The notes beneath the pieces are model-generated. The model was not told where the DNA came from, did no database searches, and was given only the letters and a program-made list of their open reading frames with translations. Source: Ophiura sarsii (lineage: Eukaryota; Echinodermata; Ophiuroidea; Amphilepidida; Ophiuridae). From it: 64,000 nt of DNA. A program made the translations under genes and the position numbers. Location of the stretch: NCBI GenBank assembly GCA_035610835.1, contig CM069446.1, positions 48,275,625 through 48,339,624 of the forward strand. Direction: 5' to 3'. Positions within the stretch are counted from its first letter, which is position 1. Each line of letters begins with the position of its first letter. Positions 22,933 through 32,653 of the stretch are shown piece after piece.

Positions 22933-23640
22933 GGGGGCTGTGCACCTTCAGGTACAGCCTCCGTAAAACTGCCGTAACTTCTTTATTATTCATTAAATCT
23001 ATATAAAAGTATACATTTTCTTGCAGAAAAGGGTTCAATGAATCCAACCATGATCATGAAATTGACCATTTTGGGAAAAAATTATAAAAAACACGTTTTT
23101 TGACCCATTTTAGGTTTGGAAAAGATAACTCAAAATATATTGTGTTACATTTTATCATACTAGGTTAATTATATTCCTCATGCAATTCCCTAGGAATCGT
23201 TTTTTTTTTTAATTTTTACATTATTATTTTTTGAATTATCGAACAAAAAGTGCCAAAAAATATGATTTTTTACCAAAAAACGTGATTTTCACGATTTTGG
23301 AGGTTAAAAAACATTTTTTTGGCACTTTTTGGTCTGTAATTCAAAAAATAATAAAGTAAAAATTTAAAATAAAAAAAAATTCCTAGGGAATTGCATGAGG
23401 AATATAATAAAAATAGTATGACAAAATTTAACAAAATATATTTTGAGTTATCTTTTCCAAACCTAAAATGGGTCAAAAAACATGTTTTTCATAATTTTCT
23501 CCAAAATGGTCAATTTCATGATCATAGTTGGATTCATTGAACCCTTTCCTGCAAAATAATGTATACTTTTATTAAGATTAAATGAATAATGAAGAAGTTA
23601 CGGCAGTTTTACGGAGGCTATGCGAAGGTGCACAGCCCCC
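22933..23640. mobile_element. 708-bp palindromic element flanked by TTAA
   Basis: The left arm starts GGGGGCTGTGCACCTTC and the right arm ends GAAGGTGCACAGCCCCC. The arms remain complementary over roughly 300 bases each, so the whole element is almost one large hairpin with a short AT-rich centre. TTAA lies directly outside both ends (22929-22932 and 23641-23644), the piggyBac-type target duplication. There is no coding capacity. It interrupts pol between the RT and RNase H domains, and the retrotransposon frame is in register on the two sides. A truncated relative is at 773-1180. Confidence 0.93.
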
Positions 23641-24063
23641 TTAAAGAAGTGTTTGATAAATGAACCACTTCTCAGGGCTCCTGATTTTGATAGGAAGTTT
23701 TTTCTTCAGACAGATGCGTCCCAATATGGTTTAGGGGCTGTTCTAACTCAATTTGATGATGAAGAAAATGAGCACCCAATTGTATATATGAGCAGGAAAA
23801 TGCTCTCGAGGGAGGAACACTACTCAGTAGCTGAGAAAGAATGTCTTGCTATTGTGTGGGGTATTGGTAAATTGCAGTATTATCTCTTTGGATATAAGTT
23901 CACAGTCATGACTGATCACAAATCTTTGCAGTGGTTAGAGCAATTTAAGGCGACAAACAATCGCATAATGCGGTGGTTTTTGGCCATACAACCTTATGAC
24001 TTTGATATTATCTACCGCAAATGCAATGTAAATGGAAATGCTGATGCTCTCAGCCGATTTTAA
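23641..24063 (+). CDS. pol: RNase H domain of pol (downstream of insertion)
   Basis: C-terminal part of pol, which degrades the RNA strand of the RNA-DNA hybrid during reverse transcription. Visible motifs in order: FLQTDASQYGLGAVL (first Asp), EHYSVAEKECLAIVWGIGKL (Glu), MTDHKSLQWL (second Asp) and NGNADALSRF at the C-terminus before TAA at 24061. This is the RT-associated RNase H of Ty3/gypsy elements and is of normal length. Its fusion to RT was broken by the TTAA element. No integrase follows, consistent with integrase being upstream of RT. Confidence 0.93.
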   Translation, partial: LKKCLINEPLLRAPDFDRKFFLQTDASQYGLGAVLTQFDDEENEHPIVYMSRKMLSREEHYSVAEKECLAIVWGIGKLQYYLFGYKFTVMTDHKSLQWLEQFKATNNRIMRWFLAIQPYDFDIIYRKCNVNGNADALSRF

Positions 24064-24639
24064 ACATTTATGATTTGTGTTAACAGTGATTTGTAGTTTT
24101 AGTTATTTGGTAAGATAGAACTTAGCACAAACATTTCATGTTATTGTATGTTATAAATACACAAGCCAATGCCAACTTGCCGTCACAAAAGGGCTAATTT
24201 TTTTTTAAAAGTTTGATAATGATATGCACTCGATTTATACAATGTACTTTTATGATGTTTAACTATGATATAGTGATGACTTGGAAGTCATTTACTGGAC
24301 AGAATAAAGGAGCTTCAAAGCAGATATAAACAGCGAATCGCCAAGTATTCTTCGTGCTGATAGACTCATGTGAACTGTAAATTGGATATGTAGGAGCTAT
24401 TATTTCCTGATATAGCAGTGGAAGGACAGTGGTTTCGGCGATACTGGGACGTAATGGAATGAGTGTTTAATCAAACATGCCCTAATTTTTTTCGCGTTTT
24501 CCTATTGATATACAACCAACTATATGGATGTATGAACAATGACACTATTTCAATATGATGATGAACTATGATAATATGACATTGTGTCATTTGCTTTCAG
24601 TCGTGTTTACATTTTTAAGACTGACACAGTCATTTACAT
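24064..24639 (+). other. Retrotransposon 3' non-coding tail
   Basis: About 0.58 kb between the pol stop and the polypurine tract with no open frame of note and no envelope-like protein. Confidence 0.7.
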
Positions 24640-24649
24640 AAGGGGGGCA
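24640..24649 (+). promoter_or_regulatory. Polypurine tract
   Basis: AAGGGGGGCA sits directly before the TG of the 3' LTR, the standard position for the plus-strand primer of reverse transcription. Confidence 0.8.
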
Positions 24650-25037
24650 TGTGATAAAGTGTTGCTATGGGGATTCTAGTTTTAATGATTATGTAAGAGG
24701 TGTAAGTGAAACCCTGGACAACAGACAAGACCATGAGGCTGTGCATGCATGTCCTTGTCTGTGATTGGCTAGTGAGATGGTGTGAGGGTGCGAGTATGGG
24801 TTTCGGAGATTGACAGGTCAGCTGTCAGGAAGCACATGCTGGGAGAAGCTTGACCGCATGGAGCAAGGCATGGGCTGGTGTGTGAAGGGGAGAAATTGGG
24901 TAACTTTTACATTGGACTCCATCATGGATAGATGCCAGATAGATAGGCTGGAGAAATAAAATAGAAACATAGAGATAGATAAATACGAAGTTAAAAGAAT
25001 GTCGTCGGTGTGTTAATTCTTCGGGAACTTCATAATA
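24650..25037 (+). repeat. 3' LTR (388 bp)
   Basis: Same length as the 5' LTR with 7 substitutions. Followed by the GTTGT target duplication at 25038-25042. Confidence 0.95.
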
Positions 25038-25042
25038 GTTGT

Positions 25043-25612
25043 ATACAATAATCTTTACCAAGATAATCACCAGATTCAACATAAACAGTTATCAGATGAG
25101 AATACATTAATACTCATGAAATCCTTAATGACAATTAAACAATTTAGTTTTCGCCCCAAGCACTCAACCTACATGACTATTGCTCAGCTGGTGGATAAAG
25201 TCAACACTGCCGTAGAATATTCCTTGATTTATCAAAAGCATTCGATATAATTGATCATAAAAAACTTTTACATAATTTGGAACATTATGGATTTCGTGAT
25301 GTGGTACTTGATTGGTTTAAGAACTACTTAAGTAACAGAACACAATATGTATCTTATAACAATTGTAATTCAAACTTAACATATATTGTATGTGGTGTTC
25401 CACAGGGATCTATATTGGGCCCACTACCTTTTATACTTTATGTAAATGACATAACGTATTCATCCAATGTTCTTGAATTTATACTGTTTGCTGATGACAC
25501 CACTATAACTTACTCGCACAACGACATCAATAGCAAAATAAATATAGTAAACGAAGAATTGAAAGAAGTTAGCAATTGGTTTAAGGCCAACAAATTATCA
25601 GTAAATGCAAGC
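25043..25612 (+). pseudogene. LINE reverse transcriptase fragment
   Basis: Encodes non-LTR retrotransposon RT motifs in order: FSFRPKHSTYM at about 25142, LDLSKAFDIIDHKKLL at about 25217, GVPQGSILGPLPFILYVNDI at about 25400 and the catalytic FADDTT at about 25487. The frame shifts near 25215 between the first two motifs, so the gene is dead. Motif wording is that of jockey/CR1/Rex-type LINEs; the clade is not resolved. The retrotransposon inserted at or near the upstream edge of this copy. The RT thumb region is lost at 25613 where unrelated DNA begins. Confidence 0.85.
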
Positions 25613-26163
25613 ATTGGTTAACACGTATGAAATCTGATCCATATCGTGTAAACAACAAGTCAAACCACACGATATAATCCATATCGTCGATTAACCGCGT
25701 TACCAGATGGCGCGAAATGATATTACGTGTAAAGCGATTGCTTTGCGTCTGTGGAAGAGTTGCTCAAAATACGACATTGTAAAATAAACAAATAAAATGG
25801 CGGATGATTTAAATGCAACCGAGTCGATTTCTGTTACATTCTGAGGCCGAAATATACCGCAAAAAGGTCTAACCCACGCCAACAAATAAATGATCTGCAT
25901 ATAACCTAACCAGACATGTTTTTCGCGATGATTTTATGGACAGAGGCGATGGCGCAGAGCCTGTTAAAGAGTTGAATTTTACGGAGGAAAGGAAGCCTGG
26001 AGTGATAGGGAAGATAATTCAGCGCCTTGCTCTAACTAGATTTTGACGTTTAGTTTTCCGCGAGTGTTTAAATACAATTTTTATTGGGACTAAACGATAA
26101 ATTGTGCCATATCACATTCGGCCTGCGGCCTCATGTGATGCCAAACATTAGGTATTTTTCCGT
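25613..26163. other. Unrelated insertion splitting the LINE
   Basis: About 550 bp separating the LINE RT palm from its C-terminal part. It contains CCATATCGT repeats and their complements at about 25650-25690 and a hairpin-like TCACATTCGGCCTGCGGCCTC near 26113. No clear terminal repeats were found, and part of the LINE itself (RT thumb) is missing, so a deletion may accompany the insertion. Confidence 0.5.
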
Positions 26164-26598
26164 ATTGTGTGAACATGCAGGGGATAACTAATAATATTGG
26201 TGTTATGAACAAACTTAAATTCTGCATCCCAGACCGTATACTACATACTCTGTATTGTTCTTTAATCTTACCCTACCTTAGCTATGGAATACTCATATGG
26301 AGAAACACGTGTAAATCGTATTTAGCCAAATTAGTTAAATTACAAAAATGGGCAGTAAGAACTGTTTCTAAGAGTCATTACCGAAGTCATACCGGACCTT
26401 TATTTGCCAAAAATAATTTTCTTCACTGTAACCGATATGCACACGCTTGAACTTGGGGTATTTATGTACACATTTTCAATAAATGAACTCCCCACGTCAT
26501 TTAAAAATTACTTCAAAAAACGCTCTGATGTTCGCGACTATCCAACAAGACACGTTAATATGCGTTTATGTACTTTTATTCAATATTCTCAAACTTAA
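26164..26598 (+). pseudogene. LINE ORF2 C-terminal fragment
   Basis: Reads KLKFCIPDRILHTLYCSLIL and PYLSYGILIW, then after a frameshift near 26420 MHTLELGVFMYTFSINELPT and SDVRDYPTRHVN. This is the region downstream of the RT domain in jockey/CR1/Rex-type LINE ORF2 proteins. It probably belongs to the same copy as 25043-25612. The terminal part of the protein and the 3' UTR are not recognisable. Confidence 0.75.
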
Positions 26599-26649
26599 AA
26601 GCAAAATTTGATCATCAAAATAATATGGTTGACACGTACTTCCCTTAAA

Positions 26650-26785
26650 TGTATAACATGGTATGAGAAACTTATTGGTGCTGAATATACATATTTTCAT
26701 TACTTCCCAACATTGTTGTGCCTCCTTAATTCATCAATGCAAGCCACAGTAGCACACTGAGATCAACTCATAGCAGAGATGGCAG
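26650..26785. repeat. Duplicate of the sequence downstream of the zinc-finger block
   Basis: Near-identical to 29951-30107: TATGAGAAACTTATYGGTGC, CATTACTTCCCAACATTGTT, GATCAACTCATAGCAGAGAT. The second copy has about 25 extra bases in the middle. Since 29951-30107 lies just 3' of the minus-strand zinc-finger frame, this may be a relic of a duplicated zinc-finger locus. Confidence 0.8.
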
Positions 26786-26789
26786 CATT

Positions 26790-26960
26790 CATTCTGTGCA
26801 AGTCCAAGTCAAGTCACACATCATTTATTGCAAGTCCAAGTTAAGTCATAGGTCATCTGGTCCAGGTTCCAAGTCAAGTCACAAATCACTGCAAGTCAAG
26901 TAACATGCCATCATGTACTAGCACAAGTCAAGTCACAAGTCCAAGTCAAGTCCAACATTC
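26790..26960. repeat. CAAGTC-rich simple repeat
   Basis: Irregular array of CAAGTC, CAAGTCCAAGTC and CAAGTCACA variants over about 170 bp. Confidence 0.85.
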
Positions 26961-27475
26961 AGACTAACTATACTTCATTCAGGCATTAACTTTGGCCATC
27001 CAATTTGATCATGAACAGTGCAAACTGCGGAATGTTTAGCAGTGCTAGACTTGTCATTTTTGAATGAGAAAGCAACAATGGGACCCCTGATCAAATCCAA
27101 GTCATAAGACATAAGATTAAAAAAGGAACCCATGTTTTTTCCTTGCCAATTACAGGGTGTCCCAAAAGTCTATGCACGACTCTGAAGCTTTGTATTTCAC
27201 AAAATATAAGTCGTATTGAAAATATGAATACATATTTAGAAAGAGGAGATGTGGGAAATAATGTTGATACCAAACATTGGAGTAACATCTGTTTGTAATG
27301 CCGCTCTAGAAGTAAAATATGTATTACAGCAAAAATGTAATTTTATTCTTCGGAGGAATATAGTTCATAGATCCATACCTATTGAGATTAACAAAAAGTA
27401 ATTCGTCAATTGTAATATTTATAATTTTACATTATAGTGATCCCATCATAATAACAAACTATATCATCTGTCCGC

Positions 27476-27836
27476 TGCTTTAATGTTTTGTTTGGTCTGA
27501 ATCTTGTATGAAATCTTCTTCAAGTCCTTACGCAAAATTCTGTGAACCGTTGATCTTTTAATCTTGTTTTATGCGGAAAGTCGGCGAATAGATCTCTTTG
27601 GACTTCTGGCTACTGCATGTCTTATGACATCAATGTGACTTGTTGATCTACCAGTCTTTCTACCACATCGATACAAATCATGCACAGTTCCTTTGTTCAA
27701 AAAATGTATCCACCAACTTCAATATGGATCCTGGTGCGCGTTTCACTTTGAAATGTTTTCTGAACTTTTGTTGAGTATTAAGTTGAACTGAATTTGTTTC
27801 AGCGAAGAACCATACAATTTGTATTTTGTATTCGCT
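27476..27836 (-). pseudogene. Transposase N-terminal DNA-binding domain, decayed
   Basis: Reverse-strand reading gives EYKIQIVWFFAETNSVQLNT, QQKFRKHFKVKRAPGSILKL, then after a frameshift GTVHDLYRCGRKTGRST, VARSPKRSIRRLS and, after a stop and shift, STVHRILRKDLKKISYKIQ. This is the paired-like helix-turn-helix region of mariner/Tc1-family transposases (linker GR.TG, SP.RS.RRLS, TVHRILR). At least two frame disruptions and a stop are present, and the DDE domain is absent downstream. It fits the mariner-type ends that surround it. Confidence 0.82.
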
Positions 27837-28015
27837 TATCTATGCTGTTAACTATCTTGAATGAAGACTTTTGCTGTGCAACAGGGGTGCAAAAAGTTAT
27901 TTCTTCCTCAGAAGCATGGTTCTAAGGTTCGAGGTTTCCTCAATCAAGCCCCGGGATCAAGTCGTAACATTAAAAAAAAATCTTCTGAGCCAACACTTTG
28001 GTTTACTTGCTAGCA

Positions 28016-28367
28016 TCAGAGGCGGCACCAGCAGCAATCATGTCAATTGGGTGGTGTTATTTTAGGGGGTGGCCGCAAAAAAATAAAAATCGGGGGGGGG
28101 GATGCACGCAAACATTTTGGCTGTGGTTGTAAAAATTGCTTAAAATTAGCTTAATTTATTCTGAATTAGACATTTAAGACCAATTTTAAGCTAATTGTAA
28201 GTAATTTGACTTTAAACTCAACATTTTCGACTGTTTGGAGGACAAAAATGGGTGGGTGGGGCTCGGGGGAAATAACGGGCTAGAGGTCGTGACTGCATCC
28301 CCCCCCCCCCCCCCCCGCCCCCCCCCCCCCCCCCCCCCCCCACCTCCGTAGTGCCGCCACTGGCTGG
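28016..28367. mobile_element. Small element with GGCGGCAC ends and a long poly(C) tract
   Basis: CAGAGGCGGCACCAGC at the left and GTGCCGCCACTGG at the right form inverted ends. About 40 C residues, interrupted by one G, lie at 28300-28341. It is a third layer of nesting inside the hAT-like element. Confidence 0.6.
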
Positions 28368-28621
28368 CTGTCGTTTTCAGCAAGATCGGTGTAGCTGGTT
28401 TGTACCCACATAATCAGATTACTCAGGCTGCTGTTGCTTCAAATCTTAAGGGTCCAAAAAACATCCGATGGGCATTTTCAGTAACTCCTAAATAATACAA
28501 GTTATCAATGTTGATATTGTTGGAATTTGTAAGCCTGGTGCTTATAATTACTGTATTTGCGATTTATGTTTGTTTGTATGTTTATTTTTTCACATGCATC
28601 TATAACTTCAATTTTTTGCAT

Positions 28622-28981
28622 TTACATAATTTCAATTTGTCCTTCTCTTTCTTTTTTCTTCTTTCTTCCTTTTAGCAAAAATATAATTTCCTCAAATCGG
28701 AGATGTAGGTGAGTTGCAGTTATGTGCCACCACTCAGCCATAGTGTTACCAGTGGTTACTACCTTTTCATATTGGTGTTGACGATTCCATTTCCTCAAAC
28801 TATAATTATTACATACTTTACAACTTAATTGGTGCTTTGTGGTTCTTTTTTTGCCATGTTTGCATATCTTATCTACCCATTTGTTTCCTGAGTTTCCTCT
28901 ATTTTTAGTACTACATTGATATTGAATTTCCTTCCTCTTTTCTTTGTTTTGCTCGGAATCCTCATTTACCCTTGTATACAT
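28622..28981 (-). CDS. Open frame of unknown identity inside the hAT-like element
   Basis: 119 codons, Lys/Arg-rich. Residues about 33-70 contain DKICKHGKKRTTKHQLSCKV and a further Cys, a spacing that could be a decayed zinc-binding motif of a transposase. I cannot assign it to a family. It may be a chance frame. Confidence 0.25.
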   Translation of the reverse strand: MYTRVNEDSEQNKEKRKEIQYQCSTKNRGNSGNKWVDKICKHGKKRTTKHQLSCKVCNNYSLRKWNRQHQYEKVVTTGNTMAEWWHITATHLHLRFEEIIFLLKGRKKKKEREGQIEIM

Positions 28982-29950
28982 TTCCTTAGATAAGCTCTGT
29001 TATTTCCACCTTCACGACTCGGCTTCTTCTGTGATGTTTTACTGAATGCCTACCCTGATAATAAATTGTAAATTTCCTCAAATATGAGTTGTATTACCTA
29101 TTTCCATGTTCAACGGGTTCATTCATGTAAATTCCTCGAAGGTCTTGAGATTTATTCTTTGGTATACATTATATATATGTGCCAGTATGTGGCTTCACTG
29201 TCTCATTTCAACTTGAATCTAGCTCTTGATATCCTCTACTTCATCTTTTCCTCTCATTTCTTCCTTTGTTTTCTTTTCTTCTTCTTTTCCTCTTTTTTCC
29301 CTCTTTCCTTTTTCTCTCATTTCTTTTTCCTCTTCTTTTTCTCTTCCGTTTTTCTCTTTTTCCTCATTTTTTTTCTTTTTCTCAAAGCATTATTTCCTCA
29401 ATTTTAACTGTCTCTTCCTAGGAGCGGTGCTCCCCGCTCCCGCACTTTTTGCATCCCTGCTGCAATGTTGTCTACTACGCCTATTTATGTTATGAGTGAC
29501 CGAGTTTGGTAATAACATTAATGTTGCAAGATAAGCAGTGAACTGTGACTAATGCGCAACGTTGCTTTCATACTGTTAATTTATGCGCACCTGATTTTAG
29601 CAACAATGTGTAGTACTGGGTATGAGTGGGTCTGGCACATGGCCACAAACTCTCAACCAGTTTTATAATGTTGTGGGTTCACCAAAAGGGTTGTGTTTGG
29701 TATCAAAATTATTTCCCAAGTCTCGTCTATCAAAATATGGTTAAATTTATACCATAGGATTTATATTTTATGAGATATGACTCTTCAAAAACGTGCATAG
29801 ACTTTTGGGACACCCTGTACCTGTCCCTAAAACACTGATACTTTATATAAAGGATAAAAGATTTCATGCGAATTACAATTAGTACAAAGGTTCAAACAGA
29901 CAACAATTAGTATGAATCATGTAATTGTTAACAATGTTTAGAAGTTAAAA

Positions 29951-30107
29951 TGTATTACATTGTATGAGAAACTTATCGGTGCTGAATATACATATTTTCA
30001 TTACTTCCCAACATTGTTGTGCCTCCTTAATTCTTCAATGCAAGTATAATTGATTTCGATAACATCATGCTTGCAGTAGCACATCGAGATCAACTCATAG
30101 CAGAGAT
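29951..30107. repeat. Sequence shared with 26650-26785
   Basis: Direct-repeat partner of 26650-26785, located just 3' (in the minus orientation) of the zinc-finger frame ending at 30184. The mariner-type transposon lies between the two copies. Confidence 0.8.
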
Positions 30108-30183
30108 GAAAATATCCCTGAATACATATATTTTTCAACATAAAACATGATTTTAAAAAAGAAATCAGGGCAAACAAACCTTT

Positions 30184-30570
30184 TTAGGCCTTAGTATGAA
30201 TCCTTTCATGACTGGTCTTTTCACCTGAACTAGTGAAAGTCTTGTCACAATATGCACATTGGTATGGTTTCTTTTTAGTGTGAATCCTTTCATGATGGGT
30301 CTTACCACCTAAATGCGGGAAAGTCTTGTCACAATATGCACATTGGTATGGTTTCTCTTTTGTATGAATCCTTTCATGACTGGTCTTTTCACCTGAACTA
30401 GTGAAAGTCTTGTCACAATATGAACACTGGTATGGTTTCTCTTTAGTGTGAATCCTTTCATGACGGGTCTTATTACTCGAATTAGAGAAACTCATGTCAC
30501 AATAGGCACATTGGTATGGTTTCCCTTTAGTATGAATTCTGTTACGCCTGACCTTTGGTGTAACGCCCAA
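30184..30570 (-). CDS. C2H2 zinc-finger protein, four-finger block
   Basis: The minus strand encodes four tandem C2H2 fingers of the Kruppel type (YQCAYCDxxF...H...H) joined by HTKEKPYQC linkers, ending with TAG/TAA shortly after the last linker. Each finger has the full CX2CX12HX3H pattern. Such arrays bind DNA in a sequence-specific way in the nucleus, usually as transcription regulators. The frame runs upstream to 30621, but the first 20 or so residues do not resemble finger sequence, and NRIHTK replaces HERIHTK at the junction near 30545. It is either an exon whose acceptor lies near 30550-30560 (CCAAAGGTCAG) or a partial duplicate. A second block of the same type is at 32654-33344 on the same strand, about 2 kb upstream, and finger sequences are closely similar, so the two could be exons of one gene or tandem paralogues. 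Confidence 0.8.
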   Translation of the reverse strand: MGVTPKVRRNRIHTKGKPYQCAYCDMSFSNSSNKTRHERIHTKEKPYQCSYCDKTFTSSGEKTSHERIHTKEKPYQCAYCDKTFPHLGGKTHHERIHTKKKPYQCAYCDKTFTSSGEKTSHERIHTKA

Positions 30571-30621
30571 GTTCAATAAATTAACTACGCATAAGTGAGG
30601 TACTATACATTTGAACGCCAA

Positions 30622-32653
30622 TTAACACATCGTACAAATCAGATTTACCATATTTAACTATAATTTTAATTCATCATCTCCGTCACTGACTTTCTTCAGA
30701 TCCATTAACATATGGATGACCTGTACAATAGGTCTCATTCACATAAACAATAATATTCACAAAGTTCAAATCAAATTATAATGTCACTTCAATTATGCCT
30801 CATTTGTTGTTGTAGATGGGTTCCCATGAATGTAATAACCTCGACGAATAATCAATGGTGTTGTTATGTCCCCAGACCATTGAAAGTGTTATTGATATAT
30901 ATGACGTAATAATAACCAGTGCTTACCCATTTAGCAGAATTTAATGTTATCTTACTTAATCTGCGACATCATTAGGGATTATTGGATTACATCTGTCATT
31001 TAATCAATATAGCGGTTGTTATATATTCTTGATGATCATTCAACGGTCGTAGCCAAGGGTTTTTAATGCTTGGTTGATTTCCACGTCAACAACATCAGAT
31101 TCATCGGATTACCCCACATTTGGTATGCATTAATAATCGGTGATACAACTGCTAATTATATCGGCAGCCATTAACCTCCATAAACAGTAACAAGCTGTAG
31201 CATCAGTAACAGCAATAACAGCAATAACAGCCAACGCACTGAAACAATAAATTGAAACCAAAACCTTGCAAATAATATTTTGTATTTGCAAATAAAGCTA
31301 TATCCATTTCGGATACAAGTCAAAATTGTTTCTATATATTAATAGACCAAATTCAACACACATCAATTCTTTTGATACCGTATTAAAACGGCGTGTCCAA
31401 AAGTAGATTTATAATTGACATTTCAACTGATGTACTCATGAAATTTTGGGGTATTATTTCCACCACGCAACATCGGTACAACATACACAAATGAAAGTTT
31501 ACTTTTATAAATCACCAGCCATATTTATTTTGCGAGAGAAATCATGATCAAATGCTAATTCGCATAACGTCACATAATATTAGCAAGTTCATGAGTTCAC
31601 TCCATACACAATACATTGTTATAAACATATATAATTTTGGGCGGGAAAAATCATGATTGTTATGCTAATTCGCATAAAGCCACACAATATCAAGAAGTCA
31701 TGATTTCACCCTATTACACAACATTTATTTCATTCGGATAAAATTGTATTTACAAATATATTTACATTCAAGACATATTAATTGCATGCGGAAAGAAACC
31801 TACTATTATCCCATTTCAGCTCTATTCCAAAATATATTAAAAAGGAGTTTCATTTTGTTATATGTTTCTTTATCCAAAACTTCCTTGCTCATGAGATAAA
31901 ACAACGGATACAGACATTTTGTTTTCTTAATTTCTACGAAAACAATTAATGAAATTTCCGTAATTTTCACGGATGTAAATTTTGATATTTGAATTGCAAA
32001 GAATAACTTCATTTTATACCTTCAATGTAGTCAACTTGAATACACGGATTGGGAACATGTAATATCGTGAAATATAATTTAGACGTATTTTAAGGGACGT
32101 CAGCACGTACACGTCTATAGAAAAATAATACAATATTTATTTACACTTATTTACAAACTTACGTTAGATTCCCAAATGTGATGTCTCGTGTCTCCAGACA
32201 TTCGTCGACATGATGGCACTACTTTCAGTTGTTCACCCTGGACGAAATTCTGTATGACTCGTCCATCCAACGGGGTGCTGATACCATAGCCGACGAAATT
32301 AATGATGCTAACTTTCACGTAATAACTTGATTGCCACACATTAGACCAATCGATGGGTTTGCAAACACGCAAACTTACCCCATGAAACAAAATATACCAG
32401 GCTCACAATGACCGCAAGCTTACCCTGATAAAGATGTCGGTTTTTTGGAAGCAACCAAAATATATAGTTATCTCCAAGACATCGCATAAGGGAATGATTT
32501 TTGTTGACAACGCGATCACAATAATCCTTCGTAAAGCGCGGGAGAAATTAGTCACGCTTATACAACCTAACGCACCTGTTTATATGAACGCCATCTAGCG
32601 ACCATCGCGCCAGATAGTGTAATATCAAATCATACTAGAAATACATTACTAAA
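30622..32653. other. Gene-free interval between the two zinc-finger blocks
   Basis: About 2 kb, AT-rich, with no recognised coding sequence. It could be an intron or intergenic. It contains a short trinucleotide-like AGCAATAAC run near 31205 and a tandem duplication at about 31535-31730. Confidence 0.45.
31535..31730. repeat. Tandem duplication of roughly 105-120 bp
   Basis: AATCATGATCAAATGCTAAT...TTCGCATAACGTCACATAAT...TCATGAGTTCACTCCATACA in the first copy matches AATCATGATTGTTATGCTAA...TTCGCATAAAGCCACACAAT...TCATGATTTCACCCTATTAC in the second. Confidence 0.75.

Larger units (their letters stand above)
14186..25037 (+). mobile_element. Gmr1-like Ty3/gypsy LTR retrotransposon with SCAN-like gag, integrase before RT
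   Basis: Complete LTR element of 10852 bp including later insertions. It is bounded by identical 5-bp repeats GTTGT (14181-14185 and 25038-25042). In order it contains: 5' LTR, primer-binding site, a leader of about 0.9 kb, gag with SCAN-like region and zinc knuckle, protease, integrase with HHCC, DD35E and GPY/F modules, reverse transcriptase, RNase H, a non-coding tail, polypurine tract and 3' LTR. Integrase ahead of RT is the hallmark of the Gmr1-like group; ordinary Ty3/gypsy elements have it last. No envelope frame is seen. Three insertions (about 16.3-18.64 kb, 18716-19823, 22933-23640) break the coding region, so this copy cannot be autonomous. LTR similarity of about 98% suggests a fairly recent insertion. 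Confidence 0.93.
27882..29459. mobile_element. hAT-like element nested in the mariner-type transposon
   Basis: The left end CAGGGGTGCAAAAAGT and the right end ACTTTTTGCATCCCTG are inverted repeats with one mismatch. The left flank is CTGTGCAA and the right flank CTGCAA, which could be an 8-bp hAT target duplication with a 2-bp loss. The interior holds another small nested element, a poly(C) tract, a pyrimidine-rich run (29226-29400) and a minus-strand open frame (28622-28981) with a few Cys/His residues but no family I can name. Confidence 0.65.
27153..29817 (-). mobile_element. Mariner/Tc1-type transposon with nested insertions
   Basis: The left end CAGGGTGTCCCAAAAGTCTA and the right end, its complement, match perfectly for 26 bp (27153-27178 and 29792-29817), with weaker similarity continuing inward. 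TA duplications lie at 27151-27152 and 29818-29819. A decayed transposase N-terminus is on the minus strand at 27476-27836. The catalytic DDE half is not recognisable; a 1.58-kb inverted-repeat element (27882-29459) occupies much of the interior. Confidence 0.92.

Noticed and set aside
22933..23006. C-terminal extension of the pol frame beyond 22932
   Set aside because: These residues come from the inserted TTAA element, not from the retrotransposon.
24064..24649. Possible envelope gene after pol
   Set aside because: No open frame of useful length between the pol stop and the polypurine tract.
29084..29495. Phe/Ser-rich plus-strand frames
   Set aside because: Translation of a pyrimidine-rich tract inside the hAT-like element.
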